The translations under genes and the position numbers were made by a program. From Gaiellasilicea sp963829845 (lineage in GTDB: Bacteria; Actinomycetota; Thermoleophilia; Gaiellales; Gaiellaceae), in the NCBI GenBank assembly GCA_963829845.1, contig CAWHKD010000021.1, positions 128,918-192,917 of the forward strand: a stretch of DNA of 64,000 bases, in the 5' to 3' direction. The notes beneath the pieces were generated by a model that saw nothing but the letters and a program-made list of their open reading frames with translations, was not told where the DNA came from and ran no database searches. Position 1 is the first letter of the stretch. The number at the start of each line of letters is the position of its first letter. This document shows, piece after piece, positions 1 to 8,600 of this stretch.

Positions 1-656
1 GCAGGGGTGGCAATCCCGCCGGCGGTGAATGTCACGACCGGGAGCTTGCCGTTCTCGGCGACCCACTTGACGATCTCGTACGGCGCGCGCAGCTCTTTCG
101 CCTCGGCGTAGAGCTCTTCGTCGCGCAGCGCGCCGAGCCGGCGGATTCCGCCGAAGACGGCGCGCATGTGCGTGACCGCGTTGACGACGTCGCCGGTGCC
201 GGCTTCGCCCTTCGTGCGGATCATCGCCGCTCCCTCCGTGATCCGCCGCAGCGCCTCGCCGAGATTCGTGGCGCCGCAGACGAACGGGATCTCGAACGCC
301 CACTTGTCGACGTGGTGCGCCACGTCGGCCGGCGTCAGCACCTCCGACTCGTCGATGTAGTCGATCTCGAGCGCCTGCAGAATCTGGGCCTCGACGAAGT
401 GGCCGATACGGCACTTGGCCATCACGGGGATCGTCACGGCCTCTTGGATCTCCGTGATCATCGCCGGATCGGACATGCGGGCGACGCCGCCGTCGCGCCG
501 GATGTCGGCCGGAACACGCTCCAGCGCCATCACTGCGACGGCTCCCGCGTCCTCCGCGATCTTCGCCTGCTCGGCGTTGACGACGTCCATGATCACGCCG
601 CCTTTGAGCATTTCGGCGAGGCCGCTCTTGACCCGCATCGTCCCTGTCTCGGTCAT
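1..656 (-). CDS. pdxS: Pyridoxal 5'-phosphate synthase lyase subunit PdxS, 3' end outside window
   Basis: Translating the minus strand from the ATG at 656 gives about 218 residues matching PdxS (normal length near 300), so the C-terminal quarter lies beyond the window edge. PdxS condenses ribose 5-phosphate, glyceraldehyde 3-phosphate and ammonia to PLP, with ammonia from the partner glutaminase PdxT. Visible hallmarks are the N-terminal KSGLAEMLKGGVIMDV stretch, MAKCRIGH with the catalytic lysine near residue 81, and RTKGEAGTG with the second lysine near 149. A -10-like TACACT lies 8 nt before the ATG with no Shine-Dalgarno, suggesting a leaderless message. pdxT may follow outside the window. 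Confidence 0.95.
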   Translation of the reverse strand, partial: MTETGTMRVKSGLAEMLKGGVIMDVVNAEQAKIAEDAGAVAVMALERVPADIRRDGGVARMSDPAMITEIQEAVTIPVMAKCRIGHFVEAQILQALEIDYIDESEVLTPADVAHHVDKWAFEIPFVCGATNLGEALRRITEGAAMIRTKGEAGTGDVVNAVTHMRAVFGGIRRLGALRDEELYAEAKELRAPYEIVKWVAENGKLPVVTFTAGGIATP

Positions 657-664
657 CGGAAAGA

Positions 665-670
665 GTGTAG
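665..670 (-). promoter_or_regulatory. Putative -10 box of leaderless pdxS
   Basis: On the minus strand TACACT is followed by 8 nt and the pdxS ATG. That spacing fits a leaderless actinobacterial promoter, and no Shine-Dalgarno is present. No convincing -35 was seen. Confidence 0.35.
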
Positions 671-756
671 CCACGCTCGCATCCCGCGTCCGAATGTGCG
701 ATGACTATGGGTACCGAACGCGACTCCTCTCCCCCTCCAGGCGGAGCGGCCGTTCC

Positions 757-857
757 ACGGCTTCGCCGTCTGGCCCAGAAAGGAGCGTTCGGAAGAGGGG
801 TCTGCTCTGCGAGCAGGCCCCTCGCTCTGCGCAAGGACACCGGCATAGCCGGTGTCC
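757..857 (-). terminator. Cluster of three GC-rich hairpins between the Tad operon end and pdxS
   Basis: Three hairpins with 3-nt loops follow each other: 757-769 (5-bp stem), 795-823 (13-bp stem with one G-U type pair) and 835-857 (perfect 10-bp stem GGACACCGGC/GCCGGTGTCC). They lie downstream of the last Tad-operon gene and upstream of the pdxS promoter. Termination of the long operon is the simplest role. None has a real U-tract, so this is inferred from position and stem strength. Confidence 0.45.
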
Positions 858-934
858 GCGCTTACAACCCCTGAAGCTGCTGAGCCCAAGCCGCGGTCGA
901 TGAGACCATCGGCTACGGCGCGAGCGTCGGTGGC

Positions 935-2365
935 TCACTCGCCGCCGGCGGCTGCTACCGGCTTGCCCAGCTGCTTCGACCACCAGTCGGTCTCGCGCTG
1001 ATCCATCTGCTGCTGCAGCTGGCCGACGTACTGGGCGAGATCGGTCTCCTTCTTGCCCAGCCGCAGCTCCAGCTCGCCGACCGTCTTCTCGCGGTTCTCG
1101 AGCTTCGCCTCGCGAATCTCCGCATCGGCCTCCGCCCTGGCCCAACGCGCCTCGATCTCGGCCTCGCGCTCGTCCAGCTCGCGCTGGCGGTCGGAGATCG
1201 ACTCCTCGGTCTGGCCGAGCCGCTTCTCGCGCCGCTCGACGCGGGCGCGCTGCGACTCGAACAGCGTCTCCGAGCTCGTGATTTCGGCCTCGCGGGCGGC
1301 GAGCTCGCGGCGGAGGTCGTCCAGCCGGACCGCCTCGTCCTCGAGGTGCGTGGACGTCTGCTCGTCGGCCTCCTCGCGGCGAACCTGCGACTCGCGCCGG
1401 TTCAGCTCCGCCTCGCGGGCCGCCAGCTCGCTCTCCTTCGCCGTGATCTCGGCCCGCTTCGCGCTCATTGCCGCGACGACCTCGCCGCTGCCGGAGCGCT
1501 CCTCCGCCAGCCGCTCGAGATCCGCGGTGAGCCGGTCCGTCTTCGCCTTCAGCTCCGCCTCGCGCGACTCGAGATGCTCCTCGCGGGCGGTGACGGTTGC
1601 GCGTGCCTTGACGAGCTCACGCTCACGCTCGGCGACGCTGCGATCGCGCTCGGACAGCTCCGCCTCCTGATCCTTGAGAACGCTCTCACGCGTGACGAGA
1701 ACGGCTTCGCGCGCGTCCACGCGTGCCGTCGCCTCGGCGACCGCTCCGTCCTTGTCGGCGATCGCCCGCTCGAGCGCCCGCTCGCGCTGGGCCAGCGCCG
1801 CTTCCTGCTTGGCCAGCTCGGACGCTGCCTCCATCCGCTCGCGGTCGGCGTTCGTCAGCTCGCGGAACTTGATCGAGATCTGCTTCTCGCGCTCGGCGGT
1901 CCGCGTCTCGGCCGCGGCCAGCTCGGCTTTCAACTCGGCCAGGCGCTGCTGCTCCGAGGCGGCCGCCTCGGCCCGGTGTCCGAGCTCGTGCTCCCGCTCC
2001 TCGAGCTCCGCCTGCGCAGCGGCCATCTTCGCCGCCCGCGTGTCGATCTCGTTGGAGCGAAGCGAGAGACTCTGGGCGCCGACGAGATCCTGGTCGAAGC
2101 GAGCCTGGACGTCGGCGAGCTCTGCACGCAAGTCCTGCTCGCGCGCGAGCGCCTCGTAGAGCTCCTTCCGGATTGCGTCGACCTCGTCGTAGCCGGGTGC
2201 ATCGGCGGCGACGGCCGGCTCGGCCGCCGCCGCCGCCTGCGCGGGCGTGGGCGCGGCCGGGACCTCCGGCTCCGCCGCCGGCTCGTCGCTGTCGCGCCGC
2301 GCCTGCAGCTGGGCCCGGAGCCCGGTGCCGAATCCCTGCTCGATCTCGTGCTCGCCGGGTGCCAT
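935..2365 (-). CDS. Long coiled-coil protein, last gene of the Tad operon
   Basis: This is a 476-residue protein. Residues ~1-65 are an acidic, Ala/Pro-rich, probably disordered head (AAEPEVPAAPTPAQAA). From ~65 to ~460 it is almost continuous heptad-like coiled coil rich in Glu, Ala and Arg, with repeated phrases such as AELEEREHEL, LAAREAEL and RREKRLGQ. It ends with WWSKQLGKPV. No signal peptide, membrane segment or enzymatic motif is seen. Its ATG overlaps the tadC stop by 1 nt (TAATG), so translation is coupled to the pilus genes. A cytoplasmic scaffold or polar organiser of the pilus machine is an inference; no family is recognised. Confidence 0.85.
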   Translation of the reverse strand: MAPGEHEIEQGFGTGLRAQLQARRDSDEPAAEPEVPAAPTPAQAAAAAEPAVAADAPGYDEVDAIRKELYEALAREQDLRAELADVQARFDQDLVGAQSLSLRSNEIDTRAAKMAAAQAELEEREHELGHRAEAAASEQQRLAELKAELAAAETRTAEREKQISIKFRELTNADRERMEAASELAKQEAALAQRERALERAIADKDGAVAEATARVDAREAVLVTRESVLKDQEAELSERDRSVAERERELVKARATVTAREEHLESREAELKAKTDRLTADLERLAEERSGSGEVVAAMSAKRAEITAKESELAAREAELNRRESQVRREEADEQTSTHLEDEAVRLDDLRRELAAREAEITSSETLFESQRARVERREKRLGQTEESISDRQRELDEREAEIEARWARAEADAEIREAKLENREKTVGELELRLGKKETDLAQYVGQLQQQMDQRETDWWSKQLGKPVAAAGGE

Positions 2366-3276
2366 TAGAAGAGCTTCATGATGTTGAGCATCGCGGGACC
2401 GAGGATGACGATGAACATCGCCGGGAAGATGAAGATCACCGTCGGGAAGAGCATCTTGATCGGCGACTTCATCGCCTTCTCCTCGGCGGCGGCCTGCCGC
2501 TTGAGGCGGGCGTCCGTCGCCTGCACGCGGAGCAGGCGACCGAGCGAGATGCCGAGCTGGTCGGCCTGGATGATCGCGCGGCAGAAGCTGGCGACCTCCG
2601 GGGCCGAGGCGCGCTCGGCGAGCTTCTTGAGCGCGTCGTGGCGGGACTCGCCGATCCGCATCTCGCCGAGCGTGAGCGAGAACTCCTCGGCCAGGGCGCC
2701 GTCCATGTGCTCGGTCAGCTTGGCGACGGCGCCGTCGAAGCCGAGCCCGGCCTCGACAGACACGGCCAGCAGGTCGAGCGCGTCAGGCAGCTGCGCGCGC
2801 AGCTCCTCGCGGCGCTTGCGGCCGCGCATCCCGACAACGAAGCCCGGGACGATGAAGCCGCCGAAGGCGAGGCCGAAGGCGAAGAGGATGCCTGCGAGCG
2901 GGCCGGCGGCGGCGGTCCCGAACGTAAAGCCGAGGAAGCCGCCGATCAGCGCCCCGCCGCCCTTCATGGCGAGGAACGTGGTCGGCGTCAGGCTGCGACC
3001 CATCCCCGCGGCCATCAGGCGGATCGCGATCGCGTCGTGATTTGCGCGCGGGTTGAGCCTCAGCGCGAACCGTGCGAGAGAGCCGGTCGCAGGCACGAGG
3101 ACCCGCTCGGTGAAGCGCAGGCGCTCGAGCCCAGTGGCCTGGACGCGATTGCGACCGTAATTGGCCGCCCGGCGGACAGCGCGATCGCGCTCCCGCCCGG
3201 GCTGGGTCACGACGTCGCCGACGAGATACACGGAGACGGCGAGGGAGATGAATGCGAGTGCGGAGAACAGTTGCAT
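2365..3276 (-). CDS. tadC: Tad pilus inner-membrane platform protein TadC
   Basis: This 303-residue type II secretion F-domain protein has an N-terminal membrane segment (residues 1-22), two central hydrophobic helices around 105-150, the cytoplasmic T2SSF helical domain with LPDALDLLAVSVEAGLGFD, and C-terminal helices ending LFPTVIFIFPAMFIVILGP. TadC pairs with TadB as the membrane platform on which the TadA ATPase works. It starts 6 nt after the VWA-TadB stop, and its stop overlaps the coiled-coil gene, placing it firmly in the operon. Confidence 0.92.
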   Translation of the reverse strand: MQLFSALAFISLAVSVYLVGDVVTQPGRERDRAVRRAANYGRNRVQATGLERLRFTERVLVPATGSLARFALRLNPRANHDAIAIRLMAAGMGRSLTPTTFLAMKGGGALIGGFLGFTFGTAAAGPLAGILFAFGLAFGGFIVPGFVVGMRGRKRREELRAQLPDALDLLAVSVEAGLGFDGAVAKLTEHMDGALAEEFSLTLGEMRIGESRHDALKKLAERASAPEVASFCRAIIQADQLGISLGRLLRVQATDARLKRQAAAEEKAMKSPIKMLFPTVIFIFPAMFIVILGPAMLNIMKLF

Positions 3277-3282
3277 GTGTGA

Positions 3283-5124
3283 TCAGCCCTTAAAGGAGAC
3301 GATCTTCTTGAGCATCAGCGATCCGATCGTGATCATCACGCAGCCCAGGATCATCAGTTGCTTGCCGGTGGACGTGTGGTAGAGCGGTGCCATGTACTCC
3401 GGGCTGAGCAGGGAGATCGTGCCCAGCATGAAGAAGGGGACGCCGACGAGAACGTAGGCGGACGCACGGCCCATGGCCGTCAGCGACCTGATCTTGCGTG
3501 CGAACTGCTGCCGGTTGCGGACGGCTTCGGCGACCATGTCGAAGATGCCGGCAAGACTGCCGCCGACCTGGCGCTGGATCGTCACGGCAGTGACGACGAA
3601 AGTGACGTTCTTGGAGCCGATCCGGGCGGCCATGTCGGCCAGTGCGTCGTCCATCGGCCGGCCGAGCTGCGTCTCGGTGAGCACGCGCTTGAACTCCTTG
3701 CTCGCGGGCGGCTGGCCCTCGTCGACGACGGCCTGGATGCCCTGACGGAAGCTGTGCCCCGCCTTCAGCGTCGCGGCGAGCGTGACGAGGAGGTCGGGCA
3801 GCTGGTCGTCGATCGCTGTGAGCCGCCGCTTCGCCTTGTGCCAGACGATGAAGATCGGCAGTCCGCCGCCGCCGATCATGGCGCCGAAGATGATCAGCGT
3901 CGACATTCCGGCGGCTGCGAATAGGATCCCCGCGAGCAGGCCGGCACCGATGGCGGCGTAGACGAGCTCGACCGTCTTCAGCGGGACGTCTGCCCGCTCG
4001 AGCAGCCGGTGGAGCGCGTGCCAGGCACGCAGGTGGCCGAACGCCTTCTCGGTCGCTCTCATGATGCTGGAGGCGGTTGCGAACCGCTCCTCGGCCGGCC
4101 CGCGCGCGGCCTTGCGCTTCTGCTCGCCGAGGTGCGGGTTGATCTGGCGTCGGAGGCGGGAGCCGGCCGGTGCGCGCATCAGGAAGAGGACGGAGATCAG
4201 GCCGAGGAGGCCGACGATCGTGGCGACGGCGGCGGGGCCGATCTCGTAGAACGCGTCCGGCAGCTTCGATGCTTCGGGTTTCGAGACGAGCTGGGCGCCG
4301 GGCACGACCGACTCCGCGTGGGCGCCGGCCGCGTCGACCGCGATCCGGTCGCCGGGGCGTGCCGAGGTGACGTAGCTCAGCTGCCAGGTGCGGCGCAGTT
4401 CCTCGGCGAGCGCGGCGTAGATCGCCTTCAGATCCTTCGTCCCGCTCGCGCCGACGTAGCGGCCGCCGGTCTTCTCGGCCAGCCGCTGCAGCGGCGCCGG
4501 CCGGAAGCTCGGGCTCTCGATCCCGATCGCGTAGACAGCGACATGCGCATCGCGTGCTGCGGCGATCGCCTGGTCAAGGCTCGCGTCGCTGGAGACCTCC
4601 TGGCCGTCCGTGAGCAGGATCAGGACACGCGTCGGATTGAGGTCGGCGGCGAGTGCCTGCGTCGAGACGATGATCCCGTCGTAGAGCGCGGTGCCGCGGA
4701 CCTTGTCGACTTCGAGCGTGCGCAGGGCGGCGTCCGTCTCGGCTGGGTTCGTGGCGAAGCCTGTCAGCTGTACCGCCTTCTTGCCGACCGCGACGAGCGC
4801 GATCCGGTCGCGGGCGGGCTTGGAGCCGACGAACTGGCGGGCGGCCGCGGATGCGTCCTTGATCGCCTGGCCGATCATCGACTGGGAGCGGTCGAAGAGG
4901 AGCATGACGCTCTTCTCGCGGCCGAGGTTGACGGCGCGGAAGCCGACGACCGGGCGGCCGTTCTCGGTCAGCTTCGGAGCTGCTCCGACCGGCTTCGGCG
5001 TCACGACGGTCGCGCGAACCGTCGGATATTCGGCCGTGTCGAGGCTGGCGAACTTCGGAGCCGCCGCGGTCGCGACGCCCGGCAGCGCCGCGCAGAGGAC
5101 AGCGATGGCGAGGAGACGCCTCAC
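3283..5124 (-). CDS. tadB: Von Willebrand factor A domain fused to TadB
   Basis: This 613-residue fusion starts with a signal peptide (1-21). A VWA domain follows with an intact MIDAS: DRSQS at 78-82, Thr145 in RGTALYD and Asp173 in LLTDG. A membrane helix lies near 290-315. The C-terminal half is a TadB-type T2SSF domain (LPDLLVTLAATLKAGHSFR) with further helices to the C-terminus. Ordinary TadB is about 300 residues with no VWA part, so the pilus platform here carries an extracytoplasmic metal-dependent adhesion-type domain. The start overlaps tadA by 4 nt (ATGA). A role in sensing or anchoring pilins or wall ligands outside the membrane is inferred. Confidence 0.9.
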   Translation of the reverse strand: MRRLLAIAVLCAALPGVATAAAPKFASLDTAEYPTVRATVVTPKPVGAAPKLTENGRPVVGFRAVNLGREKSVMLLFDRSQSMIGQAIKDASAAARQFVGSKPARDRIALVAVGKKAVQLTGFATNPAETDAALRTLEVDKVRGTALYDGIIVSTQALAADLNPTRVLILLTDGQEVSSDASLDQAIAAARDAHVAVYAIGIESPSFRPAPLQRLAEKTGGRYVGASGTKDLKAIYAALAEELRRTWQLSYVTSARPGDRIAVDAAGAHAESVVPGAQLVSKPEASKLPDAFYEIGPAAVATIVGLLGLISVLFLMRAPAGSRLRRQINPHLGEQKRKAARGPAEERFATASSIMRATEKAFGHLRAWHALHRLLERADVPLKTVELVYAAIGAGLLAGILFAAAGMSTLIIFGAMIGGGGLPIFIVWHKAKRRLTAIDDQLPDLLVTLAATLKAGHSFRQGIQAVVDEGQPPASKEFKRVLTETQLGRPMDDALADMAARIGSKNVTFVVTAVTIQRQVGGSLAGIFDMVAEAVRNRQQFARKIRSLTAMGRASAYVLVGVPFFMLGTISLLSPEYMAPLYHTSTGKQLMILGCVMITIGSLMLKKIVSFKG

Positions 5125-6584
5125 TGCCCGCCTCCGTACGGCGCCGCGCTGAAGGTCGGGCGACCGCCCGGTGCCTCCTGGCGGAAGAAGGTCGGCGGCA
5201 GGATGACGCCGTTCTGGGCCATCTTCTCGAGGAAGTGCGGCTTCAACCCGGTGCAGGCGAGCGGCAGGAGCAGCCGCGCGGCGCGCGAGGTGTTGATCGT
5301 CTCCTCATCCGGGGCCTTCGCCACGAAGAGGTCCTGCAGGGTGATGACGTCGGACTCCATCCGGAGCACCTCGGTGATGTGCGTGACCCGCCGGGAGCCG
5401 TCGACGAGGCGCGAGATCTGGACGAGCACGTCGAAGGCGCTCGAGATCTGCTCGCGGATCGCGCGGTGCGGCAGCTCGATGCCGGCGGTCATCACCAGCG
5501 TCTCGAGGCGGCCGAGGCAGTCGCGCGGCGTGTTCGCGTGGATGGTCGTCAGCGAGCCCTCGTGGCCGGTGTTCATGGCCTGGAGCATGTCCAGGGTCTC
5601 CGGCCCGCGGACCTCGCCGACGATGATGCGATCGGGGCGCATGCGGAGGGAGTTGCGGACGAGCTCGCGGATGCGGATCTCGCCCTGGCCCTCGATGTTC
5701 GGCGGGCGCGACTCGAGCGTGATCACATGCTCCTGCTGGAGCTGGAGCTCGGCCGCGTCCTCGATCGTGACGATGCGCTCGTCGCTCGGGACGAACGACG
5801 ACATCGCGTTCAGCATCGTCGTCTTGCCGGAGCCGGTGCCGCCCGAGATCAGGACGTTCAGCTTCCCCTTGACGCACGCGGCCAGGAACTGCGCGGCCTG
5901 CGGCGTCAGCGAGTTGAAGTTGATCAAATCGTCCATCGTGTAGGGGTCGCGCGAGAATTTCCGGATCGTCAGGGTCGGCCCCTTCAGCGCCAGCGGCGGG
6001 ATGATCGCGTTGACACGACTGCCGTCGGGCAGCCGTGCGTCGACCATCGGAGAGGCCTCGTCGATCCGGCGCCCCACCTGCGAGACGATCTTGTCGATGA
6101 TCCGGAGCAGGTGGGCGTTGTCGACGAACGAGACGTCCGTCCGCTCGATGCGCCCCTCCCGCTCGATGAAGACCATGTCGTGCCGGTTGACCATGACCTC
6201 GGTGATCGAGTCGTCGCGGAGCAGCTCCTCGAGGGGGCCGTAGCCGAGCACGTCGTCAGTGATCTCCCGGACGATCCGGCGGCGCTCCTCGCGCGTCAGT
6301 GGCGTCCGGTCGAGCGCCAACTGCTCGGTGACGGCGTGCAGGACGCGCTCGGTGAGATCCTCGCCCGTCTCACGCTTGAACAGCTCGGGACCGAGCTTCG
6401 CGATCACGGCATGGTGGATGCCGCTCTTGAGCTCGCCGTAGGGATCGCTCGCGCCGCCCAGGGCGGGCGCGGCCTGCTGCTGCGTGGGATGGGCAACGGG
6501 GCCGACCGACGCGACCGGACGCTCGGCGGTCGCGCCGGCGGCACCGTTTCCGTTCTGCTTCGAGAGTCTGTCGTGGAGACCCAT
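5121..6584 (-). CDS. tadA: Tad pilus assembly ATPase TadA/CpaF
   Basis: This 487-residue secretion-superfamily ATPase powers Flp pilus extension and retraction at the cytoplasmic face of TadB/TadC. The N-terminal ~55 residues are a flexible linker, followed by the CpaF N-domain. Walker A is GGTGSGKTT at 248-256, the Asp box DER/TIEDAAEL lies near 268-280, Walker B RIIVGEVRG is at 319-327, and the His box GHEGSLTTIHAN is at 340-351. Length and motif order are standard. It sits 3 nt after tadZ and overlaps the VWA-tadB gene. Confidence 0.96.
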   Translation of the reverse strand: MGLHDRLSKQNGNGAAGATAERPVASVGPVAHPTQQQAAPALGGASDPYGELKSGIHHAVIAKLGPELFKRETGEDLTERVLHAVTEQLALDRTPLTREERRRIVREITDDVLGYGPLEELLRDDSITEVMVNRHDMVFIEREGRIERTDVSFVDNAHLLRIIDKIVSQVGRRIDEASPMVDARLPDGSRVNAIIPPLALKGPTLTIRKFSRDPYTMDDLINFNSLTPQAAQFLAACVKGKLNVLISGGTGSGKTTMLNAMSSFVPSDERIVTIEDAAELQLQQEHVITLESRPPNIEGQGEIRIRELVRNSLRMRPDRIIVGEVRGPETLDMLQAMNTGHEGSLTTIHANTPRDCLGRLETLVMTAGIELPHRAIREQISSAFDVLVQISRLVDGSRRVTHITEVLRMESDVITLQDLFVAKAPDEETINTSRAARLLLPLACTGLKPHFLEKMAQNGVILPPTFFRQEAPGGRPTFSAAPYGGGQ

Positions 6585-6587
6585 GGC

Positions 6588-7766
6588 CTACGCCTTTGCG
6601 AGCGCGGAGAACTTGCGCCTCTTCTTGGGCTGCTCGTTGGCGAGCAACGACTTGGCCACGACGCGGATCGCCTTGGCGAAATCCGAGCCCGTGTCGGCGA
6701 TCGCCGGGGGCGCGCCCCGGTTGACGCCGATCGGGACGGCTCGATCCGATGGCACTTCGAAGCCGATCTTGACGTCGAGGGCTCCCTCGACCTCGCTCTT
6801 CTTCATTCCAACCTTGGAGTTGGCGCGGTTGAGGACGAAGCGGATCCGCGACGCGGGGAACGAGAGCAGCTCGAGCGTCTGCATCGAGAGGCGCACGTTC
6901 TTCAGCGTCGGCACGTCCAGACCGCACAGCATCAGCAGCTCGTCCGTCCGGTCGAGGGTCGCCAGCATCGGCCCGTGGAAGAACGGCGAGGTGTCGACGA
7001 CGATGATGTCGTACGACTCCCGCGCCACCTCGAGCAGGCGGGCCAGCTTCGTCTCGGTGACCAACTCGGCGTCCTCCGGGCGCAGCGGCGCCGGCAGGAT
7101 GTCGAGCCCGCAGGTGTGCTTGGTCGTGTAGCCCGCGAGCTTCTCCGAGTCGAGCTCGCCCGGGGCGACGACGAGGTCGTAGATGGTCTTGTCCGGCTCG
7201 AGCCCGAGCATGATCGCGGCGTCCCCGAACTGCAGGTCGAGGTCGAGGAGGAGCGTCCGCTTCTGCTCGTACTTGGCGAACGACGCGGCCAGGTTCGTTG
7301 CAGTGACGGTCTTGCCCGTGCCGCCCTTCGGCGAGAACACGGTCACGATTCGCCCCTGACGGCCGAGCGACGCACCTTCGGCGACGAGCCGGCGGCCGGC
7401 ATGCGCCGCCTTGCGCAGGGCAAAGACGACGTTCTCGGCCAGCTGCGGGAGCAGCAGGACGTCCGCGACGCCCTCGGCGTCGAGTGCGTCCTCGAGCAGA
7501 GCCGACGACTCGCCCGAAGCGATGATCACGATCGGCGAGCGCGTGTGCTCCCGGATCGCAGCGACCTCGCCCGCAGGGAAGGACGTCGAGCGGGTGGCGT
7601 GGACGACCACCCGCAGGTGGCCGCCGGCGAGGGCGGTGGTCGCCTCAGCGACGTTCTCGCTCCAGCCGACGAAGTCCAGATCCGGGTGGTTGGCGAGCTG
7701 GTCGCGGAGGTTGTCAAGGCCTTCGCACGAGCCCGTGACGTAGATGCGGATGCTCTCGTTATTCAT
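6588..7766 (-). CDS. tadZ: TadZ/CpaE-like ATPase with receiver-like N-terminal domain
   Basis: This protein belongs to the ParA/MinD superfamily and probably localises the pilus machine. The first ~120 residues form a receiver-like domain without an obvious phosphoacceptor triad. The deviant Walker A SPKGGTGKT then starts near residue 145, and the ATPase domain runs to the end. The ATG at 7766 (MNNESIRIYV) has GGGAG 8 nt upstream; the longer TTG at 7781 would embed that Shine-Dalgarno, so 7766 is preferred. The start overlaps the end of cpaB by 8 nt. Confidence 0.93.
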   Translation of the reverse strand: MNNESIRIYVTGSCEGLDNLRDQLANHPDLDFVGWSENVAEATTALAGGHLRVVVHATRSTSFPAGEVAAIREHTRSPIVIIASGESSALLEDALDAEGVADVLLLPQLAENVVFALRKAAHAGRRLVAEGASLGRQGRIVTVFSPKGGTGKTVTATNLAASFAKYEQKRTLLLDLDLQFGDAAIMLGLEPDKTIYDLVVAPGELDSEKLAGYTTKHTCGLDILPAPLRPEDAELVTETKLARLLEVARESYDIIVVDTSPFFHGPMLATLDRTDELLMLCGLDVPTLKNVRLSMQTLELLSFPASRIRFVLNRANSKVGMKKSEVEGALDVKIGFEVPSDRAVPIGVNRGAPPAIADTGSDFAKAIRVVAKSLLANEQPKKRRKFSALAKA

Positions 7767-8120
7767 TGCGCTCACTCCCAACGGCCGGGATGTTGTCTGC
7801 GCCGGCCTCGTCGAGCTGCTTCTGGCGGACGCCCTCGCGGAGCACCGAGTACCAGGACTCGACGTTCTCTGGGCTATCCGCGGCGTCGATGCCGGGGCGA
7901 AGCTCGAGGTGCCACTCGGCCGCGGCCGTGTAGATCCAGTGCAGCTTCTGGACCTGAGTGTCGGTGACCTTCAGGATCACGTTGAAGCCGCCACCCCGAT
8001 CGGAGGCCGACGTGATCTTCTGCGAATCGGTCGCGGCAGCAGGCGCCCGGAGAACCTCGATGTCACGGAGGACGATCCGAGTGAACTCGACGCCCGACCC
8101 TCTGCCGGCCGCCGGCCCCG
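7759..8120 (-). pseudogene. cpaB: CpaB/RcpC C-terminal part, separated by a frameshift
   Basis: This frame carries the last ~115 residues of CpaB (VEFTRIVLRDIEVLRAP, SASDRGGGFNVILKVTDTQ, ending at TAA 7761-7759). It continues the protein begun in the other frame at 8569. The shift lies within about 8085-8120, in a run of GGCC/GGC repeats. Both parts read as good protein, so a sequencing or assembly indel is as likely as a real mutation. Confidence 0.75.
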
Positions 8121-8569
8121 AATGTGGCGACGAGGTCGACCTTGTCGCCCTTCTGGAGTGTCCCAGCGAGCAGGTTGTGCTGGCCACCGTCGATCTCGAT
8201 CGCGCGCTGCACGCCGGCCAGCTGGGCCTTGATGCCCCGCTGCGACTGAGTCGAGAACCGTCGCGTCGAGATCTGCTCGCCCGCATAGATCGGCTGCGTG
8301 GTGACGAGCTCGGCGACCTGGTCGGGGTTCGAGATCGCGCCCGGGACGACGCTGCGGCGGACGATTTCAGCCTTCGCCAACATGCCCTTCCGCTCGATGT
8401 CTGCACCCGTCGTGCCGGCCGGAATGTCGCCCTTCGCGACCCAGATCGCCACGTTGGTCTCGTCCTTGCGGACGTTCCGCTGATAGTTCGTCACGTAGAA
8501 GCTCGTCAGCAGAGCAGCGACGAGGGCCAGCGCGACGGCAATGGTTATGTTTTTGACCCTGTACGTCAT
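8063..8569 (-). CDS. cpaB: CpaB/RcpC pilus assembly protein, N-terminal part (frameshifted)
   Basis: From ATG 8569 (MTYRVKNITIAVALALV) the frame gives a membrane anchor (residues ~7-25) and an SAF domain (VAKGDIPAGTTGADIERKGM; AGEQISTRRF). It runs into the RcpC domain until the frame breaks near 8100 after DLVATFGAGG, the remainder being at 7759-8120. CpaB stabilises the pilus channel; in monoderms it probably acts at the membrane-wall interface. The upstream in-frame start at 8632 is less likely because the membrane anchor would no longer be N-terminal. Confidence 0.8.
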   Translation of the reverse strand: MTYRVKNITIAVALALVAALLTSFYVTNYQRNVRKDETNVAIWVAKGDIPAGTTGADIERKGMLAKAEIVRRSVVPGAISNPDQVAELVTTQPIYAGEQISTRRFSTQSQRGIKAQLAGVQRAIEIDGGQHNLLAGTLQKGDKVDLVATFGAGGRQRVGRRVHSDRPP

Positions 8570-8600
8570 GAGCGTCTCTTTTCTTCCTCTTTCCTGGTTG

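Noticed and set aside
5235..7967. Long rightward open frame of about 900 codons
   Set aside because: It is antisense to tadA and tadZ, whose motifs and overlaps are unmistakable; the frame is His/Arg/Asp-rich shadow sequence.
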